NCBI GenBank assembly: GCA_902798695.1 | Contig: CADBXK010000002.1 | Coordinates: 1-64,000, forward strand | From: Oscillospiraceae bacterium | GTDB taxonomy: Bacteria; Bacillota; Clostridia; Oscillospirales; Ruminococcaceae | Direction: 5' to 3' | Length of the DNA: 64,000 nucleotides | In this document: piece by piece, positions 55,298 to 64,000 of the stretch | Layout of the letters: the number at the start of each line of letters is the position of its first letter | Numbering within the stretch: position 1 is the stretch's first letter | Notes under the pieces: model-generated | Databases searched by the model: none | What the model saw: only the letters and a program-made list of their open reading frames with translations | Told to the model about the DNA's origin: nothing | Made by a program: the position numbers and the translations under genes

Positions 55298-55298
55298 T

Positions 55299-56012
55299 AT
55301 GGGTCAAAAAGTTAACCCACATGGTTTGAGAGTTGGCGTTATCAAAGATTGGGACTCCCGTTGGTTTACTGGAAAAAGAAATTTTGGAAACTTGATCGTT
55401 GAAGATTATAAGGTTCGTAAGTTTCTTAAAAACAGATTGTATGCAGCTGGAATTTCAAAAATAGAAATTGAACGTAACGCTACAAAGACTAAGTTTCATA
55501 TCCATTGTGCGAAACCTGGTATAGTTATCGGAAAAGGTGGAGCAGAAATTGAGAAACTTAAAGCTGAAGTTGAAAAAATGGTTAAAGGAAATGTTTATAT
55601 AAACATTGTTGAGGTTAGAAGTCCTGACAAGAATGCTCAGCTTGTTGCTGAAAATATTGCATCTCAGTTAGAACGTAGGGTTTCTTTTAGAAGAGCTATG
55701 AAGCAATCTATTGGACGCACTATGAGACTCGGAGCAAAAGGTATTAAAGTTAGAGTTGCAGGACGTCTTGGTGGAGCTGAAATCGCTCGAAGTGAAAGTT
55801 ATCATGAGGGAACAATTCCTCTACAAACTCTTCGTGCTGATATAGATTATGGTTTTGCTGAAGCAAATACCACTTATGGAAAATTAGGCGTAAAAGTTTG
55901 GATATATAAAGGCGAAGTTTTGGGTAATCAGCTTGATAAATCTGAGGCTCCTCGTCGTCGTAAAAATGATCGTCGTAATAACGCTCCTAAAAAGGAAGGG
56001 GGCAAAAAATAA
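55299..56012 (+). CDS. rpsC: 30S ribosomal protein S3
   Basis: A 237-residue protein with an N-terminal KH domain ([23 protein letters not shown]) and the SSU S3 domain ([43 protein letters not shown]). ATG 55299 behind GGAGGGG. It overlaps rplP by one base. Confidence 0.98.
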   Translation: MGQKVNPHGLRVGVIKDWDSRWFTGKRNFGNLIVEDYKVRKFLKNRLYAAGISKIEIERNATKTKFHIHCAKPGIVIGKGGAEIEKLKAEVEKMVKGNVYINIVEVRSPDKNAQLVAENIASQLERRVSFRRAMKQSIGRTMRLGAKGIKVRVAGRLGGAEIARSESYHEGTIPLQTLRADIDYGFAEANTTYGKLGVKVWIYKGEVLGNQLDKSEAPRRRKNDRRNNAPKKEGGKK

Positions 56013-56440
56013 TGTTATTGCCAAAACGTGTAAAGTTCCGTCGTGTACATCGCGGACGTATGAAAGGTAAAGCTACTAGAGGTAATAAAATCACATATGG
56101 TGATTTTGGACTTCAAGCTTTAGAACCTGGCTGGATTACATCTAATCAGATTGAAGCAGCACGTATTGCTATGACTCGTTATATTAAACGTGGTGGTCAG
56201 GTTTGGATTAAAATTTTCCCAGATAAACCTGTAACAAAAAAGCCTGCAGAAGTTCGAATGGGTAAAGGTAAAGGTGCCCCTGAATTCTGGGTTGCAGTTG
56301 TTAAACCGGGAAGAGTTATGTTTGAAATAAATGGTGTTTCTGAAGAGGTGGCCCGTGAAGCAATGAGGCTTGCTATGCACAAGTTGCCAATAAAATGTAA
56401 GTTTTTGGCTAAGCATCAAGGAACGGATGGTGAGCAGTAA
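56012..56440 (+). CDS. rplP: 50S ribosomal protein L16
   Basis: A 142-residue protein: [24 protein letters not shown] and [47 protein letters not shown]. It contacts tRNA elbows. Confidence 0.98.
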   Translation: MLLPKRVKFRRVHRGRMKGKATRGNKITYGDFGLQALEPGWITSNQIEAARIAMTRYIKRGGQVWIKIFPDKPVTKKPAEVRMGKGKGAPEFWVAVVKPGRVMFEINGVSEEVAREAMRLAMHKLPIKCKFLAKHQGTDGEQ

Positions 56441-56643
56441 TGAAAGCTAGTGAATTTAGAAAAAGTAGTACTGATGAGTTGAAAAATAAGCTAAAAGAGT
56501 TAAAATCTGAGCTTTTTAATTTGCGTTTTCAAAATGCTGTGAATCAGCTCGAAAATCCTATGAGAATTAGAACAGTTAAAAAAGACATCGCTAGAATAAT
56601 GACAGTTATTCGTGAGCGTGAATTGCAGAAAGATGCTAACTAG
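56440..56643 (+). CDS. rpmC: 50S ribosomal protein L29
   Basis: A 67-residue helical protein ([44 protein letters not shown] layout). ATG 56440 overlaps the rplP stop. Confidence 0.96.
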   Translation: MKASEFRKSSTDELKNKLKELKSELFNLRFQNAVNQLENPMRIRTVKKDIARIMTVIRERELQKDAN

Positions 56644-56658
56644 TTTGAAAGGAGGAGT

Positions 56659-56925
56659 ATGGCTGTGAGTGAGCAAAGAAAACTTAGAAAAACTCGCGTT
56701 GGTAGAGTTGTAAGTGATAAGATGGACAAAACTGCTGTTGTTGCAGTTATCGATAATGTTCGTCATCCACTTTATAAAAAGATAGTTAAAAGAACTGTAA
56801 AATTAAAAGCACATGATGAAGCAAATAGCTGCTCCATTGGAGATAAGGTGCAAATTATGGAAACTCGTCCTTTATCTAAAGACAAAAGATGGAGAATTGT
56901 AAGCGTCTTAGAAAAAGCAAAATAG
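56659..56925 (+). CDS. rpsQ: 30S ribosomal protein S17
   Basis: An 88-residue OB-fold protein: [44 protein letters not shown] and [22 protein letters not shown]. Confidence 0.97.
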   Translation: MAVSEQRKLRKTRVGRVVSDKMDKTAVVAVIDNVRHPLYKKIVKRTVKLKAHDEANSCSIGDKVQIMETRPLSKDKRWRIVSVLEKAK

Positions 56926-56971
56926 TTTATTTGTTTTAAAAAAGATGTAACAACGTAAGGAGGAACGCATT

Positions 56972-57340
56972 GTGATACAGATGCAAACTTACCTCAAAGT
57001 AGCCGATAATACGGGCGCAAAATCACTAATGTGTATTCGTGTGCTTGGAGGTTCAAGAAAGAGGTATGCAAATATAGGCGACGTTGTTGTTGCTTCAGTT
57101 AAAAAAGCAACACCAGGTGGCGTTGTAAAAAAAGGTGATGTTGTAAGAGCAGTTATAGTTCGTTCAGCAAAAGGTGTAAGACGTGATGATGGAACTTACA
57201 TTCGTTTCGATGAAAATGCTGCTGTTATAATTAAAGAAGACAAAAACCCAAGAGGAACTCGTATCTTTGGGCCAGTGGCGAGAGAGCTAAGAGATAAGGA
57301 TTATATGAAAATTCTTTCACTTGCTCCCGAAGTACTGTGA
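56972..57340 (+). CDS. rplN: 50S ribosomal protein L14
   Basis: A 122-residue protein: [27 protein letters not shown] and [45 protein letters not shown] start at 56972 behind AGGAGG. Confidence 0.98.
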   Translation: MIQMQTYLKVADNTGAKSLMCIRVLGGSRKRYANIGDVVVASVKKATPGGVVKKGDVVRAVIVRSAKGVRRDDGTYIRFDENAAVIIKEDKNPRGTRIFGPVARELRDKDYMKILSLAPEVL

Positions 57341-57359
57341 TGGGAGGTGCAATTGAATT

Positions 57360-57680
57360 ATGAAACAAAAGTTGCACGTTAAAACCGGTGATGAAGTAAA
57401 GGTAATTAGCGGAAGAGAAAAAGGTAAAACAGGTAAAGTTGTTGCTGTGTCTTCAAAAGAAGGCAAGGTTATTATTGAAAAAATTAATATTTCTAAGAAA
57501 CATCTTAAACCAAAACAGCAAGGTGCGGTTGGAAGCATTGTTGACGTTGAATCGCCAATGTATGCATCTAAAGTTATGTTGGTTTGTCCAAAGTGTGGCA
57601 AAGCTACTCGTATTGCTCATGGTTTTGATGAAAATGGAAATAAAAAACGTAAATGTAAACATTGTGACAATTTGTTTTAA
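57360..57680 (+). CDS. rplX: 50S ribosomal protein L24
   Basis: A 106-residue KOW protein: LHVKTGDEVKVISGREKGKTGKVVAVSSKEGKVIIEKINI, with a C-terminal CPKCGKATRIAHGF...KRKCKHC that could bind zinc. Confidence 0.97.
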   Translation: MKQKLHVKTGDEVKVISGREKGKTGKVVAVSSKEGKVIIEKINISKKHLKPKQQGAVGSIVDVESPMYASKVMLVCPKCGKATRIAHGFDENGNKKRKCKHCDNLF

Positions 57681-57695
57681 GAAAGGAGGATAAAC

Positions 57696-58238
57696 ATGGC
57701 AAGACTTAAAGATAAGTATAAACAGGAAGTTGCTCCTGAGTTAATGAAAAAGTTTGGATATAAAAGCGTCATGGAAATCCCCAAGCTTGAAAAAGTTGTT
57801 ATTAATGTAGGAGCTGGAGAAGCTAAGGATAATTCTAAAGTAATTGATGCTATAATGGGTGATTTGGCTAAGATAACAGGACAAAAACCTATCGTTTGTA
57901 GAGCTAGAAAGTCAGTTGCAAACTTTAAAATTCGTGAAGGAATGAAAATTGGATGTAAAGTTACTTTGCGTTCAGACAAAATGTACGAGTTTATAGATCG
58001 TCTTTTTAACGTTGCTCTTCCACGAGTTCGTGACTTTAGAGGTATAAACGCTAATTCATTCGATGGAAGAGGAAATTACAACATGGGTCTTAAAGAACAG
58101 TTGATTTTCCCAGAAATCGATTTTGATAAAATAGATCGTACACGTGGAATGGATATTTGTTTTGTTACTACAGCAAAAACTGATGAAGAGTGTAAGGAGC
58201 TACTATCGCTCATGGGTGCACCTTTTAAAAATGAATAA
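57696..58238 (+). CDS. rplE: 50S ribosomal protein L5
   Basis: A 180-residue 5S rRNA-binding protein: [56 protein letters not shown] and [34 protein letters not shown]. Confidence 0.98.
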   Translation: MARLKDKYKQEVAPELMKKFGYKSVMEIPKLEKVVINVGAGEAKDNSKVIDAIMGDLAKITGQKPIVCRARKSVANFKIREGMKIGCKVTLRSDKMYEFIDRLFNVALPRVRDFRGINANSFDGRGNYNMGLKEQLIFPEIDFDKIDRTRGMDICFVTTAKTDEECKELLSLMGAPFKNE

Positions 58239-58252
58239 GGGAGGAAAAACCA

Positions 58253-58438
58253 ATGGCAAAAAAGTCTATGATAGTTAAGCAGCAGAGGGAGCCTAAGTTT
58301 TCCACCCGTGCTTATAACAGATGTAAAATATGTGGTAGACCACATGCATACTTAAGAAAATATGGTGTGTGTCGTATATGTTTCCGTGAATTGGCTTACA
58401 AAGGCTATATTCCGGGCGTAAAAAAAGCCAGCTGGTAA
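58253..58438 (+). CDS. rpsN: 30S ribosomal protein S14, zinc-binding type
   Basis: A 61-residue short S14 with four Cys ligands ([29 protein letters not shown]), the zinc form typical of Firmicutes. Confidence 0.97.
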   Translation: MAKKSMIVKQQREPKFSTRAYNRCKICGRPHAYLRKYGVCRICFRELAYKGYIPGVKKASW

Positions 58439-58466
58439 AAAAGCACGAGCAAAGGAGGTTTAGGAT

Positions 58467-58865
58467 ATGCAGATAACTGATACTATCGCTGACATGCTTA
58501 CTCGCATTAGAAATGCAAGTTCTTCGAAGCATGAAACAGTTGATGTTCCTGCATCAAATATGAAAAAATCTATAGCAAAAATTCTCGTTGACGAAGGATT
58601 TGTAAGTAGCTATGATGTTATTGAGGATGATAAGCAGGGCGTAATTCGTATCAAATTAAAATATACAGAAAATAGAACACCAGTTATAACTGGACTTAGA
58701 AGGGTATCAAAACCTGGTTTGAGAATGTATTCTAATTGTAAAGAACTTCCAAAAGTAATGAAAGGTCTTGGAGTTGCAATCGTTTCTACATCTAAAGGTG
58801 TTATGACAGATAAAGCAGCTAGAAAGGCTAATGCTGGAGGAGAAGTTCTGGCATTTATCTGGTAA
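58467..58865 (+). CDS. rpsH: 30S ribosomal protein S8
   Basis: A 132-residue protein: [38 protein letters not shown] and the C-terminal [28 protein letters not shown]. Confidence 0.98.
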   Translation: MQITDTIADMLTRIRNASSSKHETVDVPASNMKKSIAKILVDEGFVSSYDVIEDDKQGVIRIKLKYTENRTPVITGLRRVSKPGLRMYSNCKELPKVMKGLGVAIVSTSKGVMTDKAARKANAGGEVLAFIW

Positions 58866-58878
58866 GGAGGAAAAAATA

Positions 58879-59427
58879 ATGTCAAGAATTGGTAATTCAC
58901 CTATTCAAATTCCTTCCGGGGTAGATGTAAAAATTAGTGGTAATCATATAACCGTTAAAGGTCCGAAAGGTAATTTGGAAAGAGATTTTGATAAAAGCAT
59001 GGTTGTTAAGTGTGAAGATGGTGTAATAACCGTTGAAAGACCTAACGACAACAAAAAATATAGAAGTCTACATGGCTTGACTCGTTCTCTTATAAATAAT
59101 ATGGTTGAGGGTGTAACAAGCGGTTTCAAAAAAGAATTGGAAGTTAATGGAGTTGGATATCGTGTTCAAAAACAAGGAAAAAATCTTGTTATGAATCTCG
59201 GTTTCTCACATCAAGTTATTGTTCCTGAAATTGATGGTATAACAATAGATGTTCCAAATCAAAACGCAATTGTTATTTCTGGACCAGATAAGCAAAAAGT
59301 TGGTCAGTTTGCAGCAGAAGTTAGAGAAAAAAGACCACCTGAGCCTTACAAAGGTAAAGGAATTAAATATGCAAATGAGCACATTAAGCTTAAAGAAGGT
59401 AAGGCCGGTAAGGGAGCCAAAGGCTAG
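58879..59427 (+). CDS. rplF: 50S ribosomal protein L6
   Basis: A 182-residue protein: SRIGNSPIQIPSGVDVKISGNHITVKGPKGNLERDF and SGPDKQKVGQFAAEVREKRPPEPYKGKGIKYANEHI. ATG 58879 behind AAGGAGG; the longer frame is within rpsH. Confidence 0.98.
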   Translation: MSRIGNSPIQIPSGVDVKISGNHITVKGPKGNLERDFDKSMVVKCEDGVITVERPNDNKKYRSLHGLTRSLINNMVEGVTSGFKKELEVNGVGYRVQKQGKNLVMNLGFSHQVIVPEIDGITIDVPNQNAIVISGPDKQKVGQFAAEVREKRPPEPYKGKGIKYANEHIKLKEGKAGKGAKG

Positions 59428-59450
59428 AACGAAAAGGAGTGAATTGATAG

Positions 59451-59792
59451 ATGCTTACTAAGCAAAGAGCAAGAAGACACCGTAGAGTACGCGGAAAAGT
59501 TTCCGGAACAGCGGAGCGTCCACGTTTGAGTGTGTTTCGTTCAGCTAAGAATATTTATGCTCAAATTATAAATGATGTTACAGGAACAACACTCGTTAGC
59601 GCTTCTTCTGTTGAAAAAGATTTTGGCTTAGGCGGAAACAAAGAAGCTGCTGAAAAAGTTGGAGAATTAATCGGTAAACGCGCGTTGGAAAAAGGAATTG
59701 AAGCGGTTGTTTTCGATCGTGGAGGTTATTTATATCACGGACGTGTTCAAAAATTAGCAGAGGGAGCTCGAAAGAGTGGTCTCAAATTTTAA
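59451..59792 (+). CDS. rplR: 50S ribosomal protein L18
   Basis: A 113-residue 5S rRNA-binding protein: [45 protein letters not shown] and [28 protein letters not shown]. The N-terminus is several residues shorter than the usual form. Confidence 0.97.
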   Translation: MLTKQRARRHRRVRGKVSGTAERPRLSVFRSAKNIYAQIINDVTGTTLVSASSVEKDFGLGGNKEAAEKVGELIGKRALEKGIEAVVFDRGGYLYHGRVQKLAEGARKSGLKF

Positions 59793-59810
59793 TGAGGAGG
59801 GGGTTTAGTT

Positions 59811-60320
59811 TTGGCTAGAAAAGATAGAAAAGAAGCAGTCTCCTCTGAGTATCAGGAGAGAGTAGTATCAATTAACCGTGTATCTAAAACAGTAAAAGGT
59901 GGACGAATTTTTAAATTCGCAGCCTTGGTTGTTGTTGGAGATGGAAAAGGTAAAATTGGCATGGGAATTGGTAAATCTGGTGAAGTTCCAGATGCTGTTA
60001 GAAAAGGTATTGAAAATGCAAAGAAAAACATGGTGAAAGTTGCTCTTAAAGGAACAACAATTCCACATGAAATAGTTGGTGCGTATGGAGCAGGAAGAGT
60101 TCTTTTGAAACCAGCTCCAGAAGGAACAGGCGTTATTGCTGGTGGTCCAGTTCGTGCTGTTGTTGAAATATCTGGTATTAAAGATATTCGTACAAAGGCT
60201 CTTCGCAGTAACAACCCTATAAACGTAGTTAGAGCAACAATTGATGGATTGTGTTCTTTACGCAATGTAGAAGATGTTGCAGCAATTCGTGGAAAAACAC
60301 CACAAGAAATTTTGGGTTAA
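59811..60320 (+). CDS. rpsE: 30S ribosomal protein S5
   Basis: A 169-residue protein: [50 protein letters not shown] and the Gly-rich [25 protein letters not shown] start behind GGAGGGGG. Confidence 0.98.
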   Translation: MARKDRKEAVSSEYQERVVSINRVSKTVKGGRIFKFAALVVVGDGKGKIGMGIGKSGEVPDAVRKGIENAKKNMVKVALKGTTIPHEIVGAYGAGRVLLKPAPEGTGVIAGGPVRAVVEISGIKDIRTKALRSNNPINVVRATIDGLCSLRNVEDVAAIRGKTPQEILG

Positions 60321-60334
60321 AGGGGGCATTTAAA

Positions 60335-60511
60335 ATGGCGATTAACATTAAATTGGTAAAAAGCTTGATAGGTGCCAATAAGAACCAGGTTGCTGTTGCA
60401 AAATCACTTGGTCTTAAGAAAATAGGTGATGTTGTGGCTCAGCCTGATAATCCCGCAACAAATGGGAAAGTCAACAAGATTTCTCACCTTGTTGAAATTT
60501 TGTCTAAATAA
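60335..60511 (+). CDS. rpmD: 50S ribosomal protein L30
   Basis: A 58-residue protein: INIKLVKSLIGANKNQVAVAKSLGLKKIGDVVAQPDNPATNGKVNKISHLVEI. ATG 60335 behind AGGGGG. Confidence 0.97.
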   Translation: MAINIKLVKSLIGANKNQVAVAKSLGLKKIGDVVAQPDNPATNGKVNKISHLVEILSK

Positions 60512-60534
60512 AATTAGAGGAGGTGTAGAATTTT

Positions 60535-60975
60535 ATGAAATTACATGAATTATCTCCAGCACCGGGTTCTAAAAAAGTTAGAAAAAGAATTGGTCGTGGA
60601 GCAGGTTCTGGAACTGGTAAAACTGCTGGAAAAGGACACAAAGGTCAGAATGCGCGTTCAGGCGGTGGAGTTAGACCAGGTTTCGAAGGTGGACAGATGC
60701 CACTACAAAGAAGAGTTCCAAAGCGTGGTTTCAACAATATTTTCGCTACAAGATATGCTATAGTTAATGTAGGTGATCTTGATAGATTTGAAGATGGTTC
60801 TACAGTAGACGTTGAATTATTGAAAAACGCTGGTTTAATAAAGAAAGAATATGATGGTCTTAAAATTTTGGGAAATGGAGAATTAAAGAAAAAACTCACT
60901 GTTATAGCGACTAAGTTTTCAGGTAGTGCAAAAGAAAAGATTGAAAACTTAGGAGGAAAGGCAGAGGTAAAGTAA
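60535..60975 (+). CDS. rplO: 50S ribosomal protein L15
   Basis: A 146-residue protein: [66 protein letters not shown] is the family N-terminus. Confidence 0.98.
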   Translation: MKLHELSPAPGSKKVRKRIGRGAGSGTGKTAGKGHKGQNARSGGGVRPGFEGGQMPLQRRVPKRGFNNIFATRYAIVNVGDLDRFEDGSTVDVELLKNAGLIKKEYDGLKILGNGELKKKLTVIATKFSGSAKEKIENLGGKAEVK

Positions 60976-60976
60976 T

Positions 60977-62272
60977 ATGTTTGAAATATTCTCAAAAGCT
61001 TTTGGTATTAAAGATGTTAAGAACAAATTATTATTTACACTTTTAATAATAATAGTATATCGATTGGGAGCGGCTATACCAGTTCCATTTATTGATGCAT
61101 CTTATATAGAGAGTACTATTAATCAGGCAGGTAGCTTTTTGGGTTACTTAGATATTATGTCCGGTGGTGGTCTTTCTACAGCAACTATATTTGCAATGTC
61201 TATAGTTCCTTATATAAACTCATCTATCATCGTACAGCTTCTTACTGTTGCAATACCTGCGCTTGAGAGACTTCAAAAAGAAGGAGAACAAGGCCGTAAG
61301 AAAATAACTAAGCTAACAAGATACATAACAGTTGGATTAGCTATAGTTCAATCTTTTGGATATTATGGCTTACTTCGCAAAGAAGGTGCTATAAAATATA
61401 TATCAGGTTTTGAGGGCATTTTTGCGGCAATTGTTATTATGGCTACTCTTACAGCAGGAACGGCATTTATTGTTTGGTTGGGAGAGCGTGTTAGTGAAAA
61501 AGGTATAGGAAATGGAATATCTATAATTCTATTTGCTGGTATCGTTTCTAGGGCACCTTCTGCAATTGCATCTCTATGGCACATGATAGAAATGGGAACA
61601 AATGGTCAATATAAATATTTTGCATATGTTCCTATCATTATTTTGATTTTCCTCACTATGATAGTATTTATTGTGTTGATGCATCTATCGGAACGCAGAA
61701 TACCAATACAATATGCTAAGCGTGTGGTTGGAAGAAAGATGTATGCGGGACAAAGTGCACATATTCCTATTAAAGTAAGTATGAGTGGTGTTATGCCAAT
61801 TATATTTGCAAGTTCTATTTTAGGAATACCAAGTATGATTATAGGATTCTTTAATCTTGAGCCTGGAACATTTTGGTATGATTTCTTCTCAGTTCTTAAA
61901 TATGATTCTTGGACATATGCAATTGTGTATTTTGTTTTGATAATAGCATTTAACTTCTTCTATGTTACAATTCAATATAATCCAATAGAGATTGCAAATA
62001 ATTTAAGAAAGAGTAATGGTTCAATTCCTGGAATTAGACCAGGAAAATCCACTTCTGATTATATATCCAAGGTTTTATGGAGAATATCCATGATTGGAGC
62101 TATGGGACTAGGAATTATAGCAGTTTTCCCAATTATATTTTCTAAGGTTACTCAACAGAACATCTCATTGGGAGGAACATCAATCATAATTGTAGTTGGT
62201 GTTGCGCTTGAAACTGTTCGTGTTATTGAGTCTCATTTAACAAAGCAACAGCATAGAGGTTTCTTGGAATAA
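60977..62272 (+). CDS. secY: Preprotein translocase subunit SecY
   Basis: A 431-residue protein with 10 membrane segments forming the Sec channel. Motifs include PVPFIDASYIES, LDIMSGGGLSTATIFAMSIVPYINSSIIVQLL, ERLQKEGEQGRKKI, and the C-terminal loop RPGKSTSDYISKVLWRI. Starts one base after the rplO stop. Confidence 0.97.
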   Translation: MFEIFSKAFGIKDVKNKLLFTLLIIIVYRLGAAIPVPFIDASYIESTINQAGSFLGYLDIMSGGGLSTATIFAMSIVPYINSSIIVQLLTVAIPALERLQKEGEQGRKKITKLTRYITVGLAIVQSFGYYGLLRKEGAIKYISGFEGIFAAIVIMATLTAGTAFIVWLGERVSEKGIGNGISIILFAGIVSRAPSAIASLWHMIEMGTNGQYKYFAYVPIIILIFLTMIVFIVLMHLSERRIPIQYAKRVVGRKMYAGQSAHIPIKVSMSGVMPIIFASSILGIPSMIIGFFNLEPGTFWYDFFSVLKYDSWTYAIVYFVLIIAFNFFYVTIQYNPIEIANNLRKSNGSIPGIRPGKSTSDYISKVLWRISMIGAMGLGIIAVFPIIFSKVTQQNISLGGTSIIIVVGVALETVRVIESHLTKQQHRGFLE

Positions 62273-62324
62273 TATTTGGATTTTGTTTTGGACTGATATT
62301 TGTATTTATAACGGGGGTAATCGA

Positions 62325-62963
62325 ATGAATTTAATATTATTAGGAGCACCTGGTGCTGGAAAAGGAACTCAAGCTGAGGCAATTTGTAAGGAATTTAAAA
62401 TACCTGCTATTTCAACAGGGAATATCCTTAGAGAAGCTATTAAAAATGGTGATGAATTGGGATTAAAGGCTAAATCTTATATGGATTTGGGCAAGTTGGT
62501 TCCCGATGAAATAGTAATTGATATTTTAAAAGAACGTATTGTTAAAGATGATTGTAAAGATGGATTTGTTTTAGATGGTTTTCCAAGAACTATTCCACAA
62601 GCTGAGGCATTGGATAAAATTGGAGTACGAATTGATAAGGTTATAGAAATAGATGTTCCAGATGATGTTATTTTAAGTAGATTGTCAGGAAGACGTGTTT
62701 GTGAAGATTGCGGAACACCTTATCATATTACAAATAAAAAGCCTCAAGTAGAGGGAATATGTGATGTTTGTAAAGGAAAATTAGTTACACGTAAGGATGA
62801 TAATGTAGATACTATTAAAGATAGATTGAAAGTATTTCATGATCAGACTGCACCATTGAAAGATTACTATGCTAATCAGAATAAGCTTAGTGTTGTTAGT
62901 GAATATAGTTCATTAGAAAAATCTAGAGAAGCAACACTTGCTGCCGTTAGAGGAAATATATGA
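62325..62963 (+). CDS. adk: Adenylate kinase
   Basis: A 212-residue enzyme balancing AMP, ADP and ATP. P-loop GAPGAGKGTQAE, DGFPRTIPQAE, and a zinc-type LID with two Cys pairs (CEDCGTPYH and CDVCKG). ATG 62325 behind GGGGG; overlaps map by four bases. Confidence 0.97.
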   Translation: MNLILLGAPGAGKGTQAEAICKEFKIPAISTGNILREAIKNGDELGLKAKSYMDLGKLVPDEIVIDILKERIVKDDCKDGFVLDGFPRTIPQAEALDKIGVRIDKVIEIDVPDDVILSRLSGRRVCEDCGTPYHITNKKPQVEGICDVCKGKLVTRKDDNVDTIKDRLKVFHDQTAPLKDYYANQNKLSVVSEYSSLEKSREATLAAVRGNI

Positions 62964-63703
62964 TTAATTTGAGAACGCAACGTGAAATAATTAAGCTTAA
63001 AGATGCAACTAGGATTTCTGCCGAGGCACTTCGAGTGGCAGGAGAAGCTTGCAAAGCTGGAGTTACAACGTGGGAAGTTGACAAGGTTGTTGAAAAGTTT
63101 ATTGTTTCGCAAGGAGCTGAGCCGAGTTTCTTAAATTACCAAGGATTTCCGGCATCTTCTTGTATATCTGTGAATGATACTATTATTCATGGGATTCCAT
63201 CTAAGAATATTGTTTTGAAAGATGGCGATATTGTTAGTGTGGATGTTGGAGCAAAGTATAATGGTTATCACGGCGATAATGCATTTACATTTAAAGTAGG
63301 TGATGTTTCCAAGGATGTTGAACAGCTTTTGGAAACAACCGAAAAAGCTCTATATTGTGGAATAGCTCAGGCTGTTGTTGGAAATAGAATAGGAGATATT
63401 TCTCATGCAATAGAAGAAGCAGTTACTCCATATGGAATAGTTAAAGAATTTGTTGGACACGGAGTTGGTAAAAATTTGCATGAGGAGCCGGAGATTCCTA
63501 ATTTTGGTCCTGCTGGGAGAGGTCCGAGATTGATGGCAGGAATGGTCATTGCAATTGAACCGATGATAAATCAGGCAAGTGGTGGAATAAAACATTGTCC
63601 TGATGGATGGACAATTAAGACTGCGGATGGAAAGCCATCAGCTCATTTTGAGCATACCGTTCTCATAACGCAAAATGAACCGGTTATTCTTACAAAACTT
63701 TGA
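62960..63703 (+). CDS. map: Methionine aminopeptidase, type I
   Basis: A 247-residue enzyme removing initiator Met. The metal ligands are present: VDVGAKYNGYHGDNAF (two Asp), GHGVGKNLHEEP (His), IEPM and FEHTVLI (two Glu). It starts in the ATGA overlap with adk. Confidence 0.97.
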   Translation: MINLRTQREIIKLKDATRISAEALRVAGEACKAGVTTWEVDKVVEKFIVSQGAEPSFLNYQGFPASSCISVNDTIIHGIPSKNIVLKDGDIVSVDVGAKYNGYHGDNAFTFKVGDVSKDVEQLLETTEKALYCGIAQAVVGNRIGDISHAIEEAVTPYGIVKEFVGHGVGKNLHEEPEIPNFGPAGRGPRLMAGMVIAIEPMINQASGGIKHCPDGWTIKTADGKPSAHFEHTVLITQNEPVILTKL

Positions 63704-63713
63704 GGTGTTTGTA

Positions 63714-63959
63714 ATGAGAATTGAGAGCGGATTAATTGTAAAGTCTATTGCTGGACATGATAAAAATAGGTTTTATTTAGTTGTAAAAACTGAAGGTGAG
63801 CGTGCATTTATAGTTGACGGAAAGTTAAGAAAAATAGATTCACCGAAACCTAAAAATTTTTTACATATAAGAGCTACTAATAAATTAGTTGATATAGAAA
63901 ATTATAAAACAGATAAATCTATTAGGACTCTTTTACATGATTATAACTATGCAGGATAA
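63714..63959 (+). CDS. KOW domain RNA-binding protein (ribosomal protein L14e-like)
   Basis: An 81-residue protein between map and infA, a common place in Clostridia. ESGLIVKSIAGHDKNRFYLVVKTEGERAFIVDGKLRKIDSPKPKNFLHIR fits the small KOW family of unknown function. ATG 63714 behind GAGGTG. Confidence 0.88.
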   Translation: MRIESGLIVKSIAGHDKNRFYLVVKTEGERAFIVDGKLRKIDSPKPKNFLHIRATNKLVDIENYKTDKSIRTLLHDYNYAG

Positions 63960-63988
63960 ATATGGTGTTGGAATCTTAGGAGGCTATT

Positions 63989-64000
63989 ATGGCAAAAGAT
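63989..64000 (+). CDS. infA: Translation initiation factor IF-1, cut by window end
   Basis: Only the codons MAKD are visible after TAGGAGG. Their match to the IF-1 N-terminus and the position after map-KOW support the call. Confidence 0.8.

Overview
The window is a stretch of chromosome from an AT-rich, low-GC Gram-positive bacterium, most likely a member of Clostridia. I infer this from gene order: the S10-spc ribosomal operon running on into secY-adk-map-KOW-infA, the rimP-nusA-ylxR-ylxQ-infB-rbfA-nrnA-truB-ribF operon, and comEC-holA. A zinc-type S14, strong AGGAGG ribosome binding sites, frequent TTG starts and the sporulation regulator SpoVT point the same way. A good match to the sigma-G consensus upstream of spoVT suggests that a sporulation programme exists or existed recently. 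I cannot name a genus; an Oscillospirales-like lineage is only a guess.

Layout. 1-730: two Nif11-type RiPP precursor genes (the first cut by the window edge, the second with its leader split by a frameshift in a run of seven A). 784-1590: a membrane protein that looks like a LytR-CpsA-Psr domain without its key arginine and aspartate. 1678-8979: nine tightly packed phage genes (TerS, TerL, portal, prohead protease, major capsid, two connector-like proteins, a tail-completion-like protein and a baseplate-hub-like protein), closed by a terminator and lacking integrase, tail tube, tape measure and lysis genes. 9139-13727: the pstSCAB-phoU phosphate uptake operon, with an unusual PstC. 13729-17045: spoVT, an SDR enzyme, a queuosine-precursor transporter behind a probable preQ1 riboswitch, and an iron alcohol dehydrogenase. 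17468-24648: VanW and NlpC/P60 cell-wall proteins, RNase HI, the NifS-IscU iron-sulfur pair, a second SDR, trmL and a third Nif11-type precursor. 24944-28605: pgk, tpiA and gpmI of glycolysis. 28695-35665: comEC, holA, an RNase M5-like gene, an MBOAT/DHHW pair and a TIGR01440 gene. 35805-43883: the translation and transcription-factor operon, followed by tRNA-Ala. 44311-51175: lemA, a DUF2207 protein, an amidohydrolase-like lipoprotein and a fused ABC transporter. 51650-64000: the ribosomal protein operon, behind a long leader that contains a terminator-like hairpin.

The most striking pattern is that five extracytoplasmic or membrane proteins (LCP-like, the ComEC C-terminal domain, MBOAT, DHHW/AlgX-like, amidohydrolase-like) have intact reading frames and recognisable family scaffolds but have lost the residues that define catalysis. 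The cytoplasmic enzymes of the same window keep theirs. Other points of interest are the compact tail-less phage head cluster, the Nif11-type precursor family, a tandem hairpin repeat with conserved flanks between rpsJ and rplC, and the intercistronic preQ1 riboswitch.

All calls come from reading the sequence and from remembered family motifs; no database search or folding program was run.
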